The translations under genes were made by a program, and so were the position numbers. A DNA stretch of 64,000 bases from Dermatophilaceae bacterium Soc4.6 (lineage in GTDB: Bacteria; Actinomycetota; Actinomycetes; Actinomycetales; Dermatophilaceae): the NCBI GenBank assembly GCA_039889245.1, contig JAZGVH010000002.1, positions 1,364,001 through 1,428,000 on the forward strand, in the 5' to 3' direction. Numbering within the stretch: position 1 is the stretch's first letter; every line of letters starts with the position of its first letter. This document shows, piece by piece, positions 44,322-53,659 of this stretch. Below the pieces are notes generated by a model, which made no database searches, was not told the DNA's origin, and saw nothing but the letters and a program-made list of their open reading frames with translations.

Positions 44322-44425
44322 CGTGCCCCACACCGCCGCGTGAGCGGCTGTCCCACTCCGCCGCGAGAGCGGCTAGCCCACACCGCCGCGAGAGCGGCCG
44401 TCCCACACCGCCGCCTGTGGACGCA
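44322..44425 (+). repeat. Hairpin-repeat cluster D (four units)
   Basis: Units GCCGCGTGAGCGGC, GCCGCGAGAGCGGC twice, and a final GCCGCCTGTGGACGC like the last unit of cluster C. Linkers are TGTCCCACTCC, TAGCCCACACC and CGTCCCACACC. Confidence 0.85.
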
Positions 44426-44613
44426 GGCCCCAACCTGCGGTCAGAGCCGAGCATCAGCGGTCACTGGCGGCACGACTCCCCGAGCAGCTCAACCGTGGAT
44501 AGGCTCGCTTTCCAAGCTGGACACGCGAAATCAAATCTCGTCAGCCGCTCCACGTCGGGACGCCAGTCAAGGGCCGTGATGCCACCAGCGTGGGCGACTC
44601 CCAGACGACCGGG

Positions 44614-44904
44614 TTAAGACTGGCGGCGCACCCCGGGGTGCTCCGGTCCGGTGTCGCCGGGCACGGCCTCTTCCAGATCCTCGGCACTAATCTCGACCCC
44701 GGCGGTGGGACTGCCGGCGCCCGTGCCACCCCGCTCGGGCAGCTCGCCCAGCTGGAGAGCCTCGGACGGCGGCGCACCGCCGTCGGAGGCCCGGGCAATG
44801 GGGTTGCTCTGGTTGCGCTCGAAGGCCTTGGCGTCCTGGCCTGCGGCGGCGTCGATGCCGTTGTGGGGCTCGGTGGGCATGTTCTCGTTGCTTACATCCG
44901 TCAT
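44614..44904 (-). CDS. Small acidic hypothetical protein
   Basis: The 96-aa protein (MTDVSNENMPTEPHNGIDAA...) is rich in Glu, Asp, Gly and Pro and probably disordered (GGAPPSEALQLGELPERG, ISAEDLEEAVPGDTGPEHPG). Coding bias is fair. It stands alone between clusters D and E. Confidence 0.55.
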   Translation of the reverse strand: MTDVSNENMPTEPHNGIDAAAGQDAKAFERNQSNPIARASDGGAPPSEALQLGELPERGGTGAGSPTAGVEISAEDLEEAVPGDTGPEHPGVRRQS

Positions 44905-45064
44905 GGGCAGTGCCTACCCGGGCTCCGGACCCGCCACACCCTCCCGCCGTCCCACCCCGGCGACCTCGGCCACTGACGGAGCTTCCGCCTAGAAGAGGAC
45001 GTCGGGGTACTCGTTGCCGGGAGGGGGGCCAAGCTTGTCACGTGCACCCTGGCCGGAACCTTCG

Positions 45065-45136
45065 ACGAGTGCGGCCGCCCCCTACCGCCGCGAGAGCGGC
45101 TGTTCCCTTCGGCCGCGTAGAGACCCCCTCCGCGGC
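45065..45136 (+). repeat. Hairpin-repeat cluster E (about two units, degenerate right edge)
   Basis: GAGTGCGGCC (half unit) and GCCGCGAGAGCGGC with CCCCCTACC and TGTTCCCTT linkers, then a decayed GGCCGCGTAGAG. Confidence 0.7.
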
Positions 45137-45353
45137 CGATCGGGATAGGCGTGTTGCTGATTCAGCGGGGCTGGTCGGGTCTCCCTTCTCCGGCCAGCTG
45201 CTTTCCGGTATTTGCTGGACGGGGCTGGTAGACAGGGCTTTATGTCCCTAACCTCGCCCGTTCACCGAGGTTGAGGCGACACGCGGTCTGAAAACGCGAA
45301 AGTGCCTGTCTCACAACGAGATACTGGACTTGTCTAGGGAACAGTAGGCTCGA

Positions 45354-45920
45354 GTGGAAGGCACTCCGCAGGTGAAGCGTACAACGGCGGCAGCGACGAA
45401 GAAGGCGACCCGGCGCGCGAGTCGGAAGAAGGCTCGAGCCGCGGGCGGGAGCAAGGCCAGCCGGTGGTCGGCGGGGCTGGCGGTGTCCGCGGACGGTACG
45501 GGGGTCGTGGCGCACGCGGGGAACGTCGCGACCCGCCTGATGGCCGACCGGGTCGGTCTGACCGGGGCGCTGTCCACGGCGATGGCGCGGCGGGGATTCA
45601 CCCCGGGACACGACCGCGGGAGGGTCCTGGCCGACGTGGCCGTGCTCATCGCGGGTGGTGGGGAAGCGATCGCGGACATCAACACCCTGCGCCACCAACG
45701 CGACGCCCTCGGGTCGGTCGCGTCGGCCCCGACGGTGTGGCGCACCTTGAAAGGTCTGACCCCGGCTGTCGCGAAGCGGATCGACCAGGCGAGGGCGAAG
45801 GTCCGCGCGCACGTGTGGTCCCAGCTGCCGGGCGGGGTGCCTTCGTCCAAGGTCGCGGACAGCGACCTGGGTGACGTCGTGGTCCTCGACGTCGACGCCA
45901 CGTTGGTCACGGCGCACTCA
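45354..45920 (+). pseudogene. 5' part of the IS1380 transposase gene
   Basis: The fragment runs from a basic N-terminus (TAAATKKATRRASRKKARAA) through NVATRLMADRVGLTGALSTA to GDVVVLDVDATLVTAHS, the motif with the first catalytic Asp. It then stops matching where the inner element begins. Confidence 0.9.
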
Positions 45921-46055
45921 ACTGGTATTGGCACAGGTTGCTAGGCCCCCAAAGGTGTTGCGACCTGCGGCGATGGGGCTGTTGATGGTTCTGCGATGTT
46001 CAAGGCTCGGTCTCGGTATGTAAGGTGACACCTTCGGATACAAACCAGGAAGAAG

Positions 46056-47228
46056 GTGTGTGTGGTCACTGACGGTCTCCGCCTCCTGCGTGGAGGTGCG
46101 CCGACCGCACCGGTCGCGGGGCCGCAGGTCGACCCGGTGGCTTTCCAGGACGCGTGCCTGCGCTCGTTCGAGGCCTCACAGGTGGCTCGGGGTTTCGCGC
46201 AAACGACCATGGACAACGGTGCCGGCGTCCTCGAGCGGTTCCTCGTCTCGTGCGGCCGACCAGCGTGGGAGGTCACCCGTGAGGATGTCGACCGGGTGGT
46301 GGCCGGGCTGGTGGGGCAGGGCCTGTCGGCGGCGACCCGCCGCGGCTACGTCCAAACCTTCAAGGGCTTCCACGCCTACCTGACGGCGCGCAAGTCCAGC
46401 GAGATCGAGGCGGCCTTCGGGATCCGGATTGTCGACCCGGTCGACGAGTTCAACGCCGCCCGGCATGTCGACTCGAGCTCGCCGTCCGCGACGGCACCTC
46501 CGGACCCGCAGCGGATGGAGGAGTTCTTCGACTTCCTCAAGGACCGCGTCGCGGGAGCCCGTAAGTACACGGCCGCCGGCCGCGACTACGCCCTGTTCCG
46601 GACCCTGTACCTCGCGGGGCTGCGAGCCGAGGAGACGGCGTCGTTGGACCGCGCCGACGTGCACTTCGGCCGCGGGCCCTTCGGGAAGATCCATGTCCGC
46701 TTCGGCAAGGGCGCCAAGACCTCCGGCCCGCGGCCACGCTGGGTTCCGATGCTGGACGGGCTCGACCTCATCCTCGGCTGGTATCTGCAGGACATCGCCC
46801 CTCGTCTGGGCGATGGGCCGGCACTGTTCTGCGACGAGGGGGGCGGGCGGATCCACCGCGGCACGATCCGCAACCGTCTGGCCCACCTGCTGGACCTGGA
46901 GCAGCAAGCCCGCGGTGACGCCCGCCCAGGCGCACCGGCCCTCGTGCGGTTCAGCCCCCACACCCTGCGTCACGCCTGCGCCACGCGCAACTACGAGCGG
47001 GGCGTCGACCTCGTCGCGATCCAGCAGATGCTCGGGCACTGGCACGTCGGGACGACGATGCGTTACGTCACTCCCTCGGCCACGTTCATCGAGGACGCCT
47101 ACCGTCGCGCGATCTCGGGCACACTGTCGGAGCTGACCGGCCAGGACGACGCTGCCCAGCACGTTTCGGCTGTGGAAGGGTCTGGGCCGGGAAGGTCTGG
47201 GCTGGAAGGGGATCCGGATGCACATTAG
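46056..47228 (+). CDS. Tyrosine recombinase (active-site complete)
   Basis: This protein of about 390 aa has a core-binding domain (TMDNGAGVLERFLVSCGRPA) and a catalytic domain with YLAGLRAEETASLDR (Arg), HTLRHACATRNYERG (His-x-x-Arg), MLGHWHVGTTMRYV (His; Tyr). It is the presumed catalytic subunit of the element. The start is GTG at 46,056 or 46,062, downstream of AGGAAGAAGG. Its end overlaps the next gene by 11 bp. Confidence 0.9.
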   Translation: MCVVTDGLRLLRGGAPTAPVAGPQVDPVAFQDACLRSFEASQVARGFAQTTMDNGAGVLERFLVSCGRPAWEVTREDVDRVVAGLVGQGLSAATRRGYVQTFKGFHAYLTARKSSEIEAAFGIRIVDPVDEFNAARHVDSSSPSATAPPDPQRMEEFFDFLKDRVAGARKYTAAGRDYALFRTLYLAGLRAEETASLDRADVHFGRGPFGKIHVRFGKGAKTSGPRPRWVPMLDGLDLILGWYLQDIAPRLGDGPALFCDEGGGRIHRGTIRNRLAHLLDLEQQARGDARPGAPALVRFSPHTLRHACATRNYERGVDLVAIQQMLGHWHVGTTMRYVTPSATFIEDAYRRAISGTLSELTGQDDAAQHVSAVEGSGPGRSGLEGDPDAH

Positions 47229-47532
47229 GTGGCGGCTGCGGATGGCCGCGGCGCAGCGGGAGGTCTGGACCGGGGCGCAGCTTCGGCGGCTGCTGGCGGA
47301 GCGTGCCGGGCTGCACCTGTCCGCGGCGTCGGTCTCCGCGTTGTTCAGCAAGCAGCCCAGCCAGGTCAAGCTCGAGACCCTGGCGGCGCTGTGCACGGCG
47401 CTGGAGTGCACCCCCAACGACCTGATCGAGGTCGACACCACCCCCGTCGCCCAGGCGCCGGCGGCCCCGAAACCTGCCTCGAAGAAAGCCGAACCGAAAG
47501 TCGCCCGCGGCCGGTCCATGCCGCCGCTATGA
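47218..47532 (+). CDS. XRE/Cro-type helix-turn-helix regulator
   Basis: The 104-aa protein has a Cro/C1-type HTH: LRRLLAERAGLHLSAASVSA, KLETLAALCTALECTPNDLI, then a Pro/Ala/Lys-rich tail. It is held between two recombinase genes by overlaps on both sides (11 bp and ATGA), so it is likely translated with them and may set their level or aid synapsis. Confidence 0.85.
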   Translation: MHIRWRLRMAAAQREVWTGAQLRRLLAERAGLHLSAASVSALFSKQPSQVKLETLAALCTALECTPNDLIEVDTTPVAQAPAAPKPASKKAEPKVARGRSMPPL

Positions 47533-49007
47533 GCAGGTACCGCACCTGTGCGGACTGTCCCGCGCCGGTGAAGCTCCGGCACCGGATCCGGTGCCACACC
47601 TGCCACCGCCGCACCGAACGCGCCGCCCTCAAACGAGAGTGCGTGACCTGTGGACGGGCACGCCACCTAGGCGAGGGCGACCGCTGCGCCGGGTGCCTGC
47701 GCGCCGCCCGCCCACCCCGGCCACCCAAGACCAGCGTCTGCCGTCGCTGCGGGCAGCAGCGACGCAACGTCGGTCACGGACTGTGTAACCGGTGCGCCCA
47801 AGCCGACCCCGACCGGCCCTTCCGCTACGCCGCGTCGATGGCGACCCGACTGGAAACCCGGCTCGCGGCCGTGCCGCCATGGTGGCCCTCGTTGGCCGTC
47901 TTCGCGGCGGCCCGGTTCCACCCCGGTGGGGCCGTCACGGTCCTGCGTGAGACCGGGCGACTACTGCTCGCCGACCCGGCCCTCGGCCCGCACCAGCTGA
48001 TGAACCTGGCCCCACCGCAGCTGAGCTCGACGACCGTCAGGGTGCTGACCGCGTACTTCACCGACCGCGGGCTGGCCCTACCGCCCGATGCCCCGCAGCA
48101 GCGTGCGGCAGCCCGACGGGCCCAGCACCTCGCGGACATCGACGTCCCCCTGCGCGAGGCCGTCGCCGCGTTTAACGACACTCAGATGAACGAGCAGGAC
48201 CGGCGCCGCCGCACCGGGCGGCACACTCTGAGCGACGTCACCCTCGAGACCCGGCTGCGGATCGTCAAAGCCCTCGCCCGCCACCTGCTGCGGACCCGCA
48301 CTGTGACCGGCTGGGCCGAGGTCACCACGCAAGACCTCGAGTCCTTCCTCGCCCGCACGCCCGCTGCGCGACACCAACAGACCTACGTCCTGCGCCGGTT
48401 CTTCACCTGGGCCAAGGCCCACAAGATCGTCCTGACCGACGCCACTCGACCGCTGGCCCTCGGAGCGCAACCCGCGTTCACCGGCACCGTCCTCGAGGTC
48501 GGAACCCAACGAGCACTGTTCGCCCGCTGGACCCTCGAAACGACCCCACCCAGCGAACGTCTCGTCGGGCTCCTCGCCCTGCTGCACGCGGCGTCCAACG
48601 CGGAGATCCGTCTCCTAACCCTCACCGACATCGACCACACCCAGCGCACCGTGACACTGCTGCGTCGACCGTTCCCCACCCCGCTCGACCCGCCCACCTG
48701 GGCCGCACTGCAGGCCTGCCTCACCGAGCGAGAGGCCACCGCCACCCTCAACCCCCACGTCATCGTCACCCGGATCACCGCCAGCCGCGACACCCCCGCC
48801 GCCAGCAGCTACCTGACCCGCCTCCTGTCCCAAGCCGGGACCACCCCCGCCGCCTGCCGACAAACCCGGCTCACCGAACTCGTCAACGACCTCGACCCCA
48901 AGCTCACCGCAGCCGCCCTCGGCATGAACGGCACCGGCATCGCCCGATACGCCGCCGACAACGTCGCCCGCGACCGCCTCCACCGCCATACCACCAACCC
49001 GGCTTGA
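47529..49007 (+). CDS. Zinc-ribbon protein with degenerate tyrosine-recombinase domain
   Basis: This protein of about 492 aa starts with three CxxC-type pairs (YRTCADCPAP, RIRCHTCHRR, CVTCGRARHL) and a fourth group (VCRRCGQQRR). The C-terminal half follows the recombinase fold: RRFFTWAKAHKIVLTDATRP, then LLHAASNAEIRLLTLTDID where the catalytic Arg is expected, and LTAAALGMNGTGIARYAADN where LGH...T..RY is expected. Arg and His appear lost, while a Tyr remains. It is probably a DNA-binding partner rather than an enzyme, comparable in place to TnpB. Confidence 0.7.
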   Translation: MSRYRTCADCPAPVKLRHRIRCHTCHRRTERAALKRECVTCGRARHLGEGDRCAGCLRAARPPRPPKTSVCRRCGQQRRNVGHGLCNRCAQADPDRPFRYAASMATRLETRLAAVPPWWPSLAVFAAARFHPGGAVTVLRETGRLLLADPALGPHQLMNLAPPQLSSTTVRVLTAYFTDRGLALPPDAPQQRAAARRAQHLADIDVPLREAVAAFNDTQMNEQDRRRRTGRHTLSDVTLETRLRIVKALARHLLRTRTVTGWAEVTTQDLESFLARTPAARHQQTYVLRRFFTWAKAHKIVLTDATRPLALGAQPAFTGTVLEVGTQRALFARWTLETTPPSERLVGLLALLHAASNAEIRLLTLTDIDHTQRTVTLLRRPFPTPLDPPTWAALQACLTEREATATLNPHVIVTRITASRDTPAASSYLTRLLSQAGTTPAACRQTRLTELVNDLDPKLTAAALGMNGTGIARYAADNVARDRLHRHTTNPA

Positions 49008-49075
49008 CCCATCGCGGCGAACCCGGGCACTGCAGGCAGCACCTTGCACACCTTGGAACGAACGTGGGCGAGTTG

Positions 49076-49999
49076 GAGAAGGAAGGAGCGACCTCCACGT
49101 TCAAGCGAGGGTTCGGCTACCACCCGATCAGTGTCTGGTGCGACAACACCCAGGAGTCGCTGGCGTTGATGCTGCGCGAGGGCAGGGCCGGCTCGAACAC
49201 CGTCGCGGATCACGTCGCGGTGTTGACCACGGCCATCGCGCAGGTCCCTGCGGCCCATCGGAAGAAGCTGCTGATCCGCGCCGATGGTGCCGGCGCGTCC
49301 CACGGGCTGCTCGAGTGGTTGACCGAGCTGAACGCGAAACGCGGTCGCACGGTGGAGTACTCGGTCGGGTTCGCCGTCACCGACAAGGTCCGCACCGCCA
49401 TCGGACAGGTCCCCGAGGCTGCGTGGGCGCCCGCGGTCGACCCTGAGGGCGAGGCCCGACTCAACGGTGACGTGGTGGAGATCACCGGGATGCTCGACCT
49501 GACGAAGTGGCCCGATGGGATGCGGGTCATCATCCGCCGTGAGCACCCCCACCCCGGCGCCGCGCTGTCGCTGTTCGAGGAGGAGAACGGGTGGCGCTAT
49601 CAAGCCGTTGCTTCCAATACCCCTCTCGCTGCGGGCGGTCAAGTGTCGTTCCTCGAGGCCCGTCATCGGGCGCACGCCCGGATCGAGACTCGGATCCGGC
49701 ACGCCAAGGACTGCGGCATCGGCCGGTTCCCCTCCCGCGAGTTCGCGATCAACCAGGCCTGGCTCCTCGCGACCTCGATCGCGGCTGACCTCATCGCGTG
49801 GCTACGGCTGCTCGCCCTGCCCCCGACCCTGAAGGCGTGCGAGCCGAAAGCGTTGCGGTACCGGCTGCTGCACGTCCCCGCCCGGCTGACCCACGGCGCC
49901 CGCCAACGCCGCCTGCGGTTCCCCGCGACCTGGCCCTGGGCCCACGACGTCCTCGCCGTCTTCACCGCCCTCGGCCGCCTCACACCGCTGCGGACCTGA
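49076..49999 (+). pseudogene. 3' part of the IS1380 transposase gene
   Basis: The fragment resumes at EKEGATSTFKRGFGYHPISV and contains LLIRADGAGASHGLLEWLTE (second Asp region), HRAHARIETRIRHAKDCGIG (Glu region) and the normal C-terminus (LRFPATWPWAHDVLAVFTAL). Both halves are undamaged apart from the insertion. Confidence 0.9.
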
Positions 50000-50180
50000 C
50001 GCCCGGACCTCACCCGTCCGCCCACGAGCAAGCACCACCCGGAGACCCGCCCCGCAGCGCCACCGCGGCACACCACCACGCCCGAAACCCGGAACCGGGC
50101 ATCAACGCCAGAAGCCATCACCCGAGGACCCCGGTGAATTACCGAGGCTAAGTGCCGAGTCGTCCTATGCCCTGCGGCCG

Positions 50181-51395
50181 ATGGACCCTGGGGATCGTGG
50201 ACCCGCCTTGGACATGTTCTGGCGTGCTTTCGGGTGGGGAGCGCGCACCGAGGACGCGGACGCGGTGTTCGCCGATCGCGCCATCGAGCTGGAACGCACC
50301 GTCGTAACCGTCGATACCGACTCGGACGAGATCGTGGGGACGACCAGTGCCTACTCCCTGACGATGACTATGCCGGGAGGAGCTCTCGTGCCCGTCGCCG
50401 GCGTGCACCTGGTGGCTGTCGAGCCCACTCATCGCCGGCGCGGCGTGATGGCTTCCATGATGCGTCATCAGCTGGAGGGGCTCGTGAACGGTGGAGAGGC
50501 CGTCGCTGCCCTATGGACCACTGACCCCGCCCTCTACCAGCGCTTCGGGTACGGGCTCGCGACGTGGCGCTCGCGCATCACGCTCGACCTCGCCCGGGCG
50601 AGGCTCTCGCCGCGGGCAGAGGCCCTCGCGGCGTCGTCCTCGGCGCGGTTGACGCACCTGTCCGTGGGCGAGGCCCTGCCCCACCTCGCCATCGTCCACG
50701 ACACGATCGTCGGCGCGAGGCCGGGTGTGCTGGCGCGCTCGGAGAGCCGCTGGAACTTCATGATGCGCCTCGAGGACGGCGAGCCGCAGGTCGTGGTCGC
50801 CCTGGGTCCCGAGGGACCGGTCGGGTACATCGCCTACCGGATCCGGCCCGGGCAGTCCCCCGACACGCCGGGTGGCGAGGTGGAGGTCCAAGAGATCAGC
50901 GCAGCAGACCCGGCGACGCACGCACAGCTGTGGCGCCACCTGCTCGGACTCGACCTGATGCGGACCCTGTCGGCTCACCGGCCCCTCCCCGATCCGCTGG
51001 CGCACCTGCTCGTCGACCTGCGCCACCTGCACGCCACGATCGACGACGCCCTGTGGGTCCGGCTCGTCGACCTCCCCCGTGCTCTCGGACAGCGTGCCTT
51101 CGCGGCCCCCATCGACCTGGTCCTCGAGGTCACCGATACCGTGCTGCCCAACAACGCCGGGCGGTGGCGCGTGAGCGTGGACGAGGCGTGGGAACCCGGC
51201 GTGGCCAGGCCCACCCGTGACGACGCCGACCTGTCGCTCGATATCGCCGACCTCGGCGCGGTCCACCTCGGCGCCACGCAGCTGGCAGATCTCGCCCTGG
51301 GCGGGCGCGTCCACGAACACACTCCGGGCGCCCTCGCAGCCGCCTCGCTCGCCTGGTCCTGGTCGCCCACCGCCACGTGCCCCGAAATCTTCTAA
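50181..51395 (+). CDS. Eis-family GNAT acetyltransferase, N-terminus cut by IS1380
   Basis: The 404 aa include GVHLVAVEPTHRRRGVMASM (acetyl-CoA loop) and the Eis-type second half, ending CPEIF with a C-terminal aromatic. Codons just before the ATG at 50,181 still read SSYALRP, matching the normal first strand of Eis proteins (YxLRP), but no start codon remains before the IS1380 target duplication at 50,148. Either translation begins at this inner ATG with a damaged first strand or the gene is dead. It is only distantly similar to the paralogue at 9,065. Confidence 0.75.
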   Translation: MDPGDRGPALDMFWRAFGWGARTEDADAVFADRAIELERTVVTVDTDSDEIVGTTSAYSLTMTMPGGALVPVAGVHLVAVEPTHRRRGVMASMMRHQLEGLVNGGEAVAALWTTDPALYQRFGYGLATWRSRITLDLARARLSPRAEALAASSSARLTHLSVGEALPHLAIVHDTIVGARPGVLARSESRWNFMMRLEDGEPQVVVALGPEGPVGYIAYRIRPGQSPDTPGGEVEVQEISAADPATHAQLWRHLLGLDLMRTLSAHRPLPDPLAHLLVDLRHLHATIDDALWVRLVDLPRALGQRAFAAPIDLVLEVTDTVLPNNAGRWRVSVDEAWEPGVARPTRDDADLSLDIADLGAVHLGATQLADLALGGRVHEHTPGALAAASLAWSWSPTATCPEIF

Positions 51396-51827
51396 AGACT
51401 TAGCTCGCTGGACGGGGAGATCGTCCATGCGTCCTTTCGCCGCGAGTGCGGCTGTCCCACACCGCCGCGAGTGCAGCCAGCCCGGTCTGTTTGTTAATGC
51501 CGTTCCCTCAGTCGTACGAACCCGGTCTGGCACTCGCCCCAGGGGGTGCTAGATGACGGCGCCATCCGGACACCTGAGGGTCCAGCCCACCTGAGCGCAA
51601 GGTCGGGTCCTTCGGCGCTTCTAGCGTCAGCCGGATCGCCCGCCTCCGACGCTCGTTCGGGTGCCTCCGTGGAGGCGCCAGGCTGCAACCTCTGTGCTTG
51701 ATGGTCTGCATCGAAGCCGGTATTGGACAGGTTGCGCCCCTTGTGTCGGGGCGGGGGGAGCGGGATGGTTGATCCCCGCAGTGGAACAGCGTGCCGGCGG
51801 TCTTCGCTGGCTAAGGTGAGGTGTCAG
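51396..51827. other. Intergenic region with repeat cluster F
   Basis: The left part holds cluster F. The remaining 350 bp (51,480-51,827) has no convincing gene; the promoter of the sialidase gene is expected at the right end. Confidence 0.4.
51426..51480 (+). repeat. Hairpin-repeat cluster F (two units)
   Basis: TGCGTCCTTTCGCCGCGAGT opens the cluster, then GCCGCGAGTGCGGC, linker TGTCCCACACC, and a final variant GCCGCGAGTGCAGCC. Confidence 0.8.
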
Positions 51828-53492
51828 ATGAGTCGACGACGAGTGCGTCGGTCGGTGGTGTTGTCCGGTGCGGCTGTGGTGGCCTTGGTGGCTGGCCTGT
51901 TCGCGGTGGCGGCTGATCTGGGTTCGGCGACCGTGCCGACCCCGAAGCCGACCCGGGAGGTGCTAGCCAAGACGTTGCTGGCCCACCACCGCGACCGGTT
52001 CGCGACGCCGGCGCTCACCCGGGCGCTGCACCTGGCCGCGGGCGAGCAACAGAGCCCCGGGCGGGCCATGCCCACTGGCGCCGACGGGGCCGGTGCTCGC
52101 GCGGCGGGTGCCGCGGCGGTGCGGGCTCGGGCAGGCCTGGCGAACGTGCGGGTCAATGACCCTGCTGCGGACCGGTTTCAGGTTGACCAGACCACCCAAA
52201 GCGAGACAGCGGTCGCCGTGGCCGGCACCAAGGTGGCGGTCGGATTCAACGACTCGCAACAGGCACTGTTAGCGCTGACCGATGGGCTGGACTTCAGCGG
52301 GTACGGCTACTCCACCGATGGCGGCAAAACGTTCACCGACGGCGGGACGCTGCCCAATCCGAAGAACTTCGTCAACTTCGGCGACCCGTGGTTGACCGCG
52401 GACCGGGCGGGACGGATGTACTACTCCACGCTCACGTTCGGAGGGAACGTCGGCAACCTCGAGATCGGGGTTGCTCGCTCTCTCACTGGCGGCAGGACCT
52501 GGTCCGAACCGTCGCTGGCCTCGCCGAACAACGACCACTTGTTCTACTTCGGCGACAAGGAAGCCATCACGGCTGGACGGGACCCTCAGGTCGCCGCTCG
52601 AGACAACCTGTACGTGGCGTGGGACGACTTCTCCATCGACTTCTCCTCGGACAGCCCCGTGAGCGCATCCACCGGGCTACCGGTGGCCACCTCCCGCGAC
52701 CACGGCGCGAGCTGGTCGCTGCACTACGCCGACAAGATCGTCAACGACCCGAACTCATGCGGCTTCACCCAGTACATCGGCGCCCAGCCCCTGGTCGACC
52801 CCGCGAACGGCACCCTGTACGTCGCCGCGGAGAAGATCGTCGTGGATGACCCGACCTGCACCGGTGGCCACCCCACCTTTACGGAGGTCATCTTCACCTC
52901 CACCGACGGCGGCTTCACCTTCGGTCCGGCCGTGACCATCGCCTCCATCACCCCCGCCACACCGACCGGCGCGCTCCAGCTCGGGCCCGGGCAATTCGTG
53001 CGCACTGTTGAGTTCCCGACGCTGGCCCTGCGCGGGAAGACGCTGTGGGCGGCCTGGAACGACGGAGCCAGCGGTCGCAGTCACATCCGTCTCGCCACGT
53101 CAAGCGACGCCGGCGCGACGTGGCGCCCCGGCGACGCCACGAGCGGCAGCGGCGACGAGATCCAGCCTGCCCTGTCCGTCGACGCGGCAGGTTTGCACCT
53201 GGCCTATTACCAGCGCAACATTGACAACACCCTCGACACCGTCCTCGCGGACTCCTCCGACAGCGGCATTCACTTCACCGCGAAGGCGGTCACGACGAGG
53301 TCGTTCCCGGGCGTGCATACCGTCCCCCAGTTCGACCCGCAGATCGCCTTCGGGTACATGGGCGACTACATCGCCAACGTCTCCGACGGCACCCACCAGT
53401 ACCTCGCCTGGGGTGACAACCGTGATCGGGTCACCAACTTCACCCACCCGCGTGGACGCAACGACCCAGACGTCTTTTTTGCCCGCCGCTGA
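51828..53492 (+). CDS. Secreted sialidase-like (BNR/Asp-box) protein
   Basis: This 554-aa protein has a signal peptide (MSRRRVRRSVVLSGAAVVAL, hydrophobic to about residue 30). The mature part shows several Asp-boxes of the S-x-D-x-G-x-T-W/F type: STDGGKTFTDG, SRDHGASWSL, STDGGFTFG, SSDAGATWRPG, which mark a six-bladed beta-propeller. Sialidases and other surface glycan hydrolases share this fold; the catalytic Arg triad cannot be assigned from sequence alone. ATG at 51,828 follows an AAGGTGAGG site. Confidence 0.8.
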   Translation: MSRRRVRRSVVLSGAAVVALVAGLFAVAADLGSATVPTPKPTREVLAKTLLAHHRDRFATPALTRALHLAAGEQQSPGRAMPTGADGAGARAAGAAAVRARAGLANVRVNDPAADRFQVDQTTQSETAVAVAGTKVAVGFNDSQQALLALTDGLDFSGYGYSTDGGKTFTDGGTLPNPKNFVNFGDPWLTADRAGRMYYSTLTFGGNVGNLEIGVARSLTGGRTWSEPSLASPNNDHLFYFGDKEAITAGRDPQVAARDNLYVAWDDFSIDFSSDSPVSASTGLPVATSRDHGASWSLHYADKIVNDPNSCGFTQYIGAQPLVDPANGTLYVAAEKIVVDDPTCTGGHPTFTEVIFTSTDGGFTFGPAVTIASITPATPTGALQLGPGQFVRTVEFPTLALRGKTLWAAWNDGASGRSHIRLATSSDAGATWRPGDATSGSGDEIQPALSVDAAGLHLAYYQRNIDNTLDTVLADSSDSGIHFTAKAVTTRSFPGVHTVPQFDPQIAFGYMGDYIANVSDGTHQYLAWGDNRDRVTNFTHPRGRNDPDVFFARR

Positions 53493-53594
53493 CCTAGTTA
53501 GTTAGGTCAGAAGGGAAAGTGGCGACGCGCTCCATTTACGCTTGCCTGCACGACGTCATTGCCTCGTCCAAGGCGCGCACAGCGTCGTGCTGGC

Positions 53595-53658
53595 GCCGTC
53601 TCTATCCGCGAATGCGACCGCCCAACACCGCCGCGAGTGCGGCTGTCCCACTCCGGCT
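53595..53658 (+). repeat. Hairpin-repeat cluster G (two units)
   Basis: A decayed unit (CCGCGAATGCGACCG) is followed by GCCGCGAGTGCGGC with CCCAACACC and TGTCCCACTCC linkers. It lies at the 3' edge of the IS110 element. Confidence 0.75.
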
Positions 53659-53659
53659 C

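Larger units (their letters stand above)
45921..49075 (+). mobile_element. Tyrosine-recombinase element inserted in the IS1380 transposase gene
   Basis: The inserted segment is about 3.16 kb with three overlapping genes: recombinase, XRE-type regulator and a degenerate recombinase. Near each end lies CCAA(A)GGTGT in inverted orientation (45,948-45,960 and 49,041-49,056). There is no other cargo. Removing it restores TAHS-EKEGATSTFKRGF of the transposase. Confidence 0.8.
45252..50147 (+). mobile_element. IS1380-family element interrupted by a tyrosine-recombinase element
   Basis: Ends match: left CCTCGCCCGTTCACCGAGG, right (inverted) CCTCGGTAATTCACCGGGG. A CTAA duplication flanks it (45,248-45,251 and 50,148-50,151). 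The transposase is split at 45,920/49,076. Confidence 0.88.
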
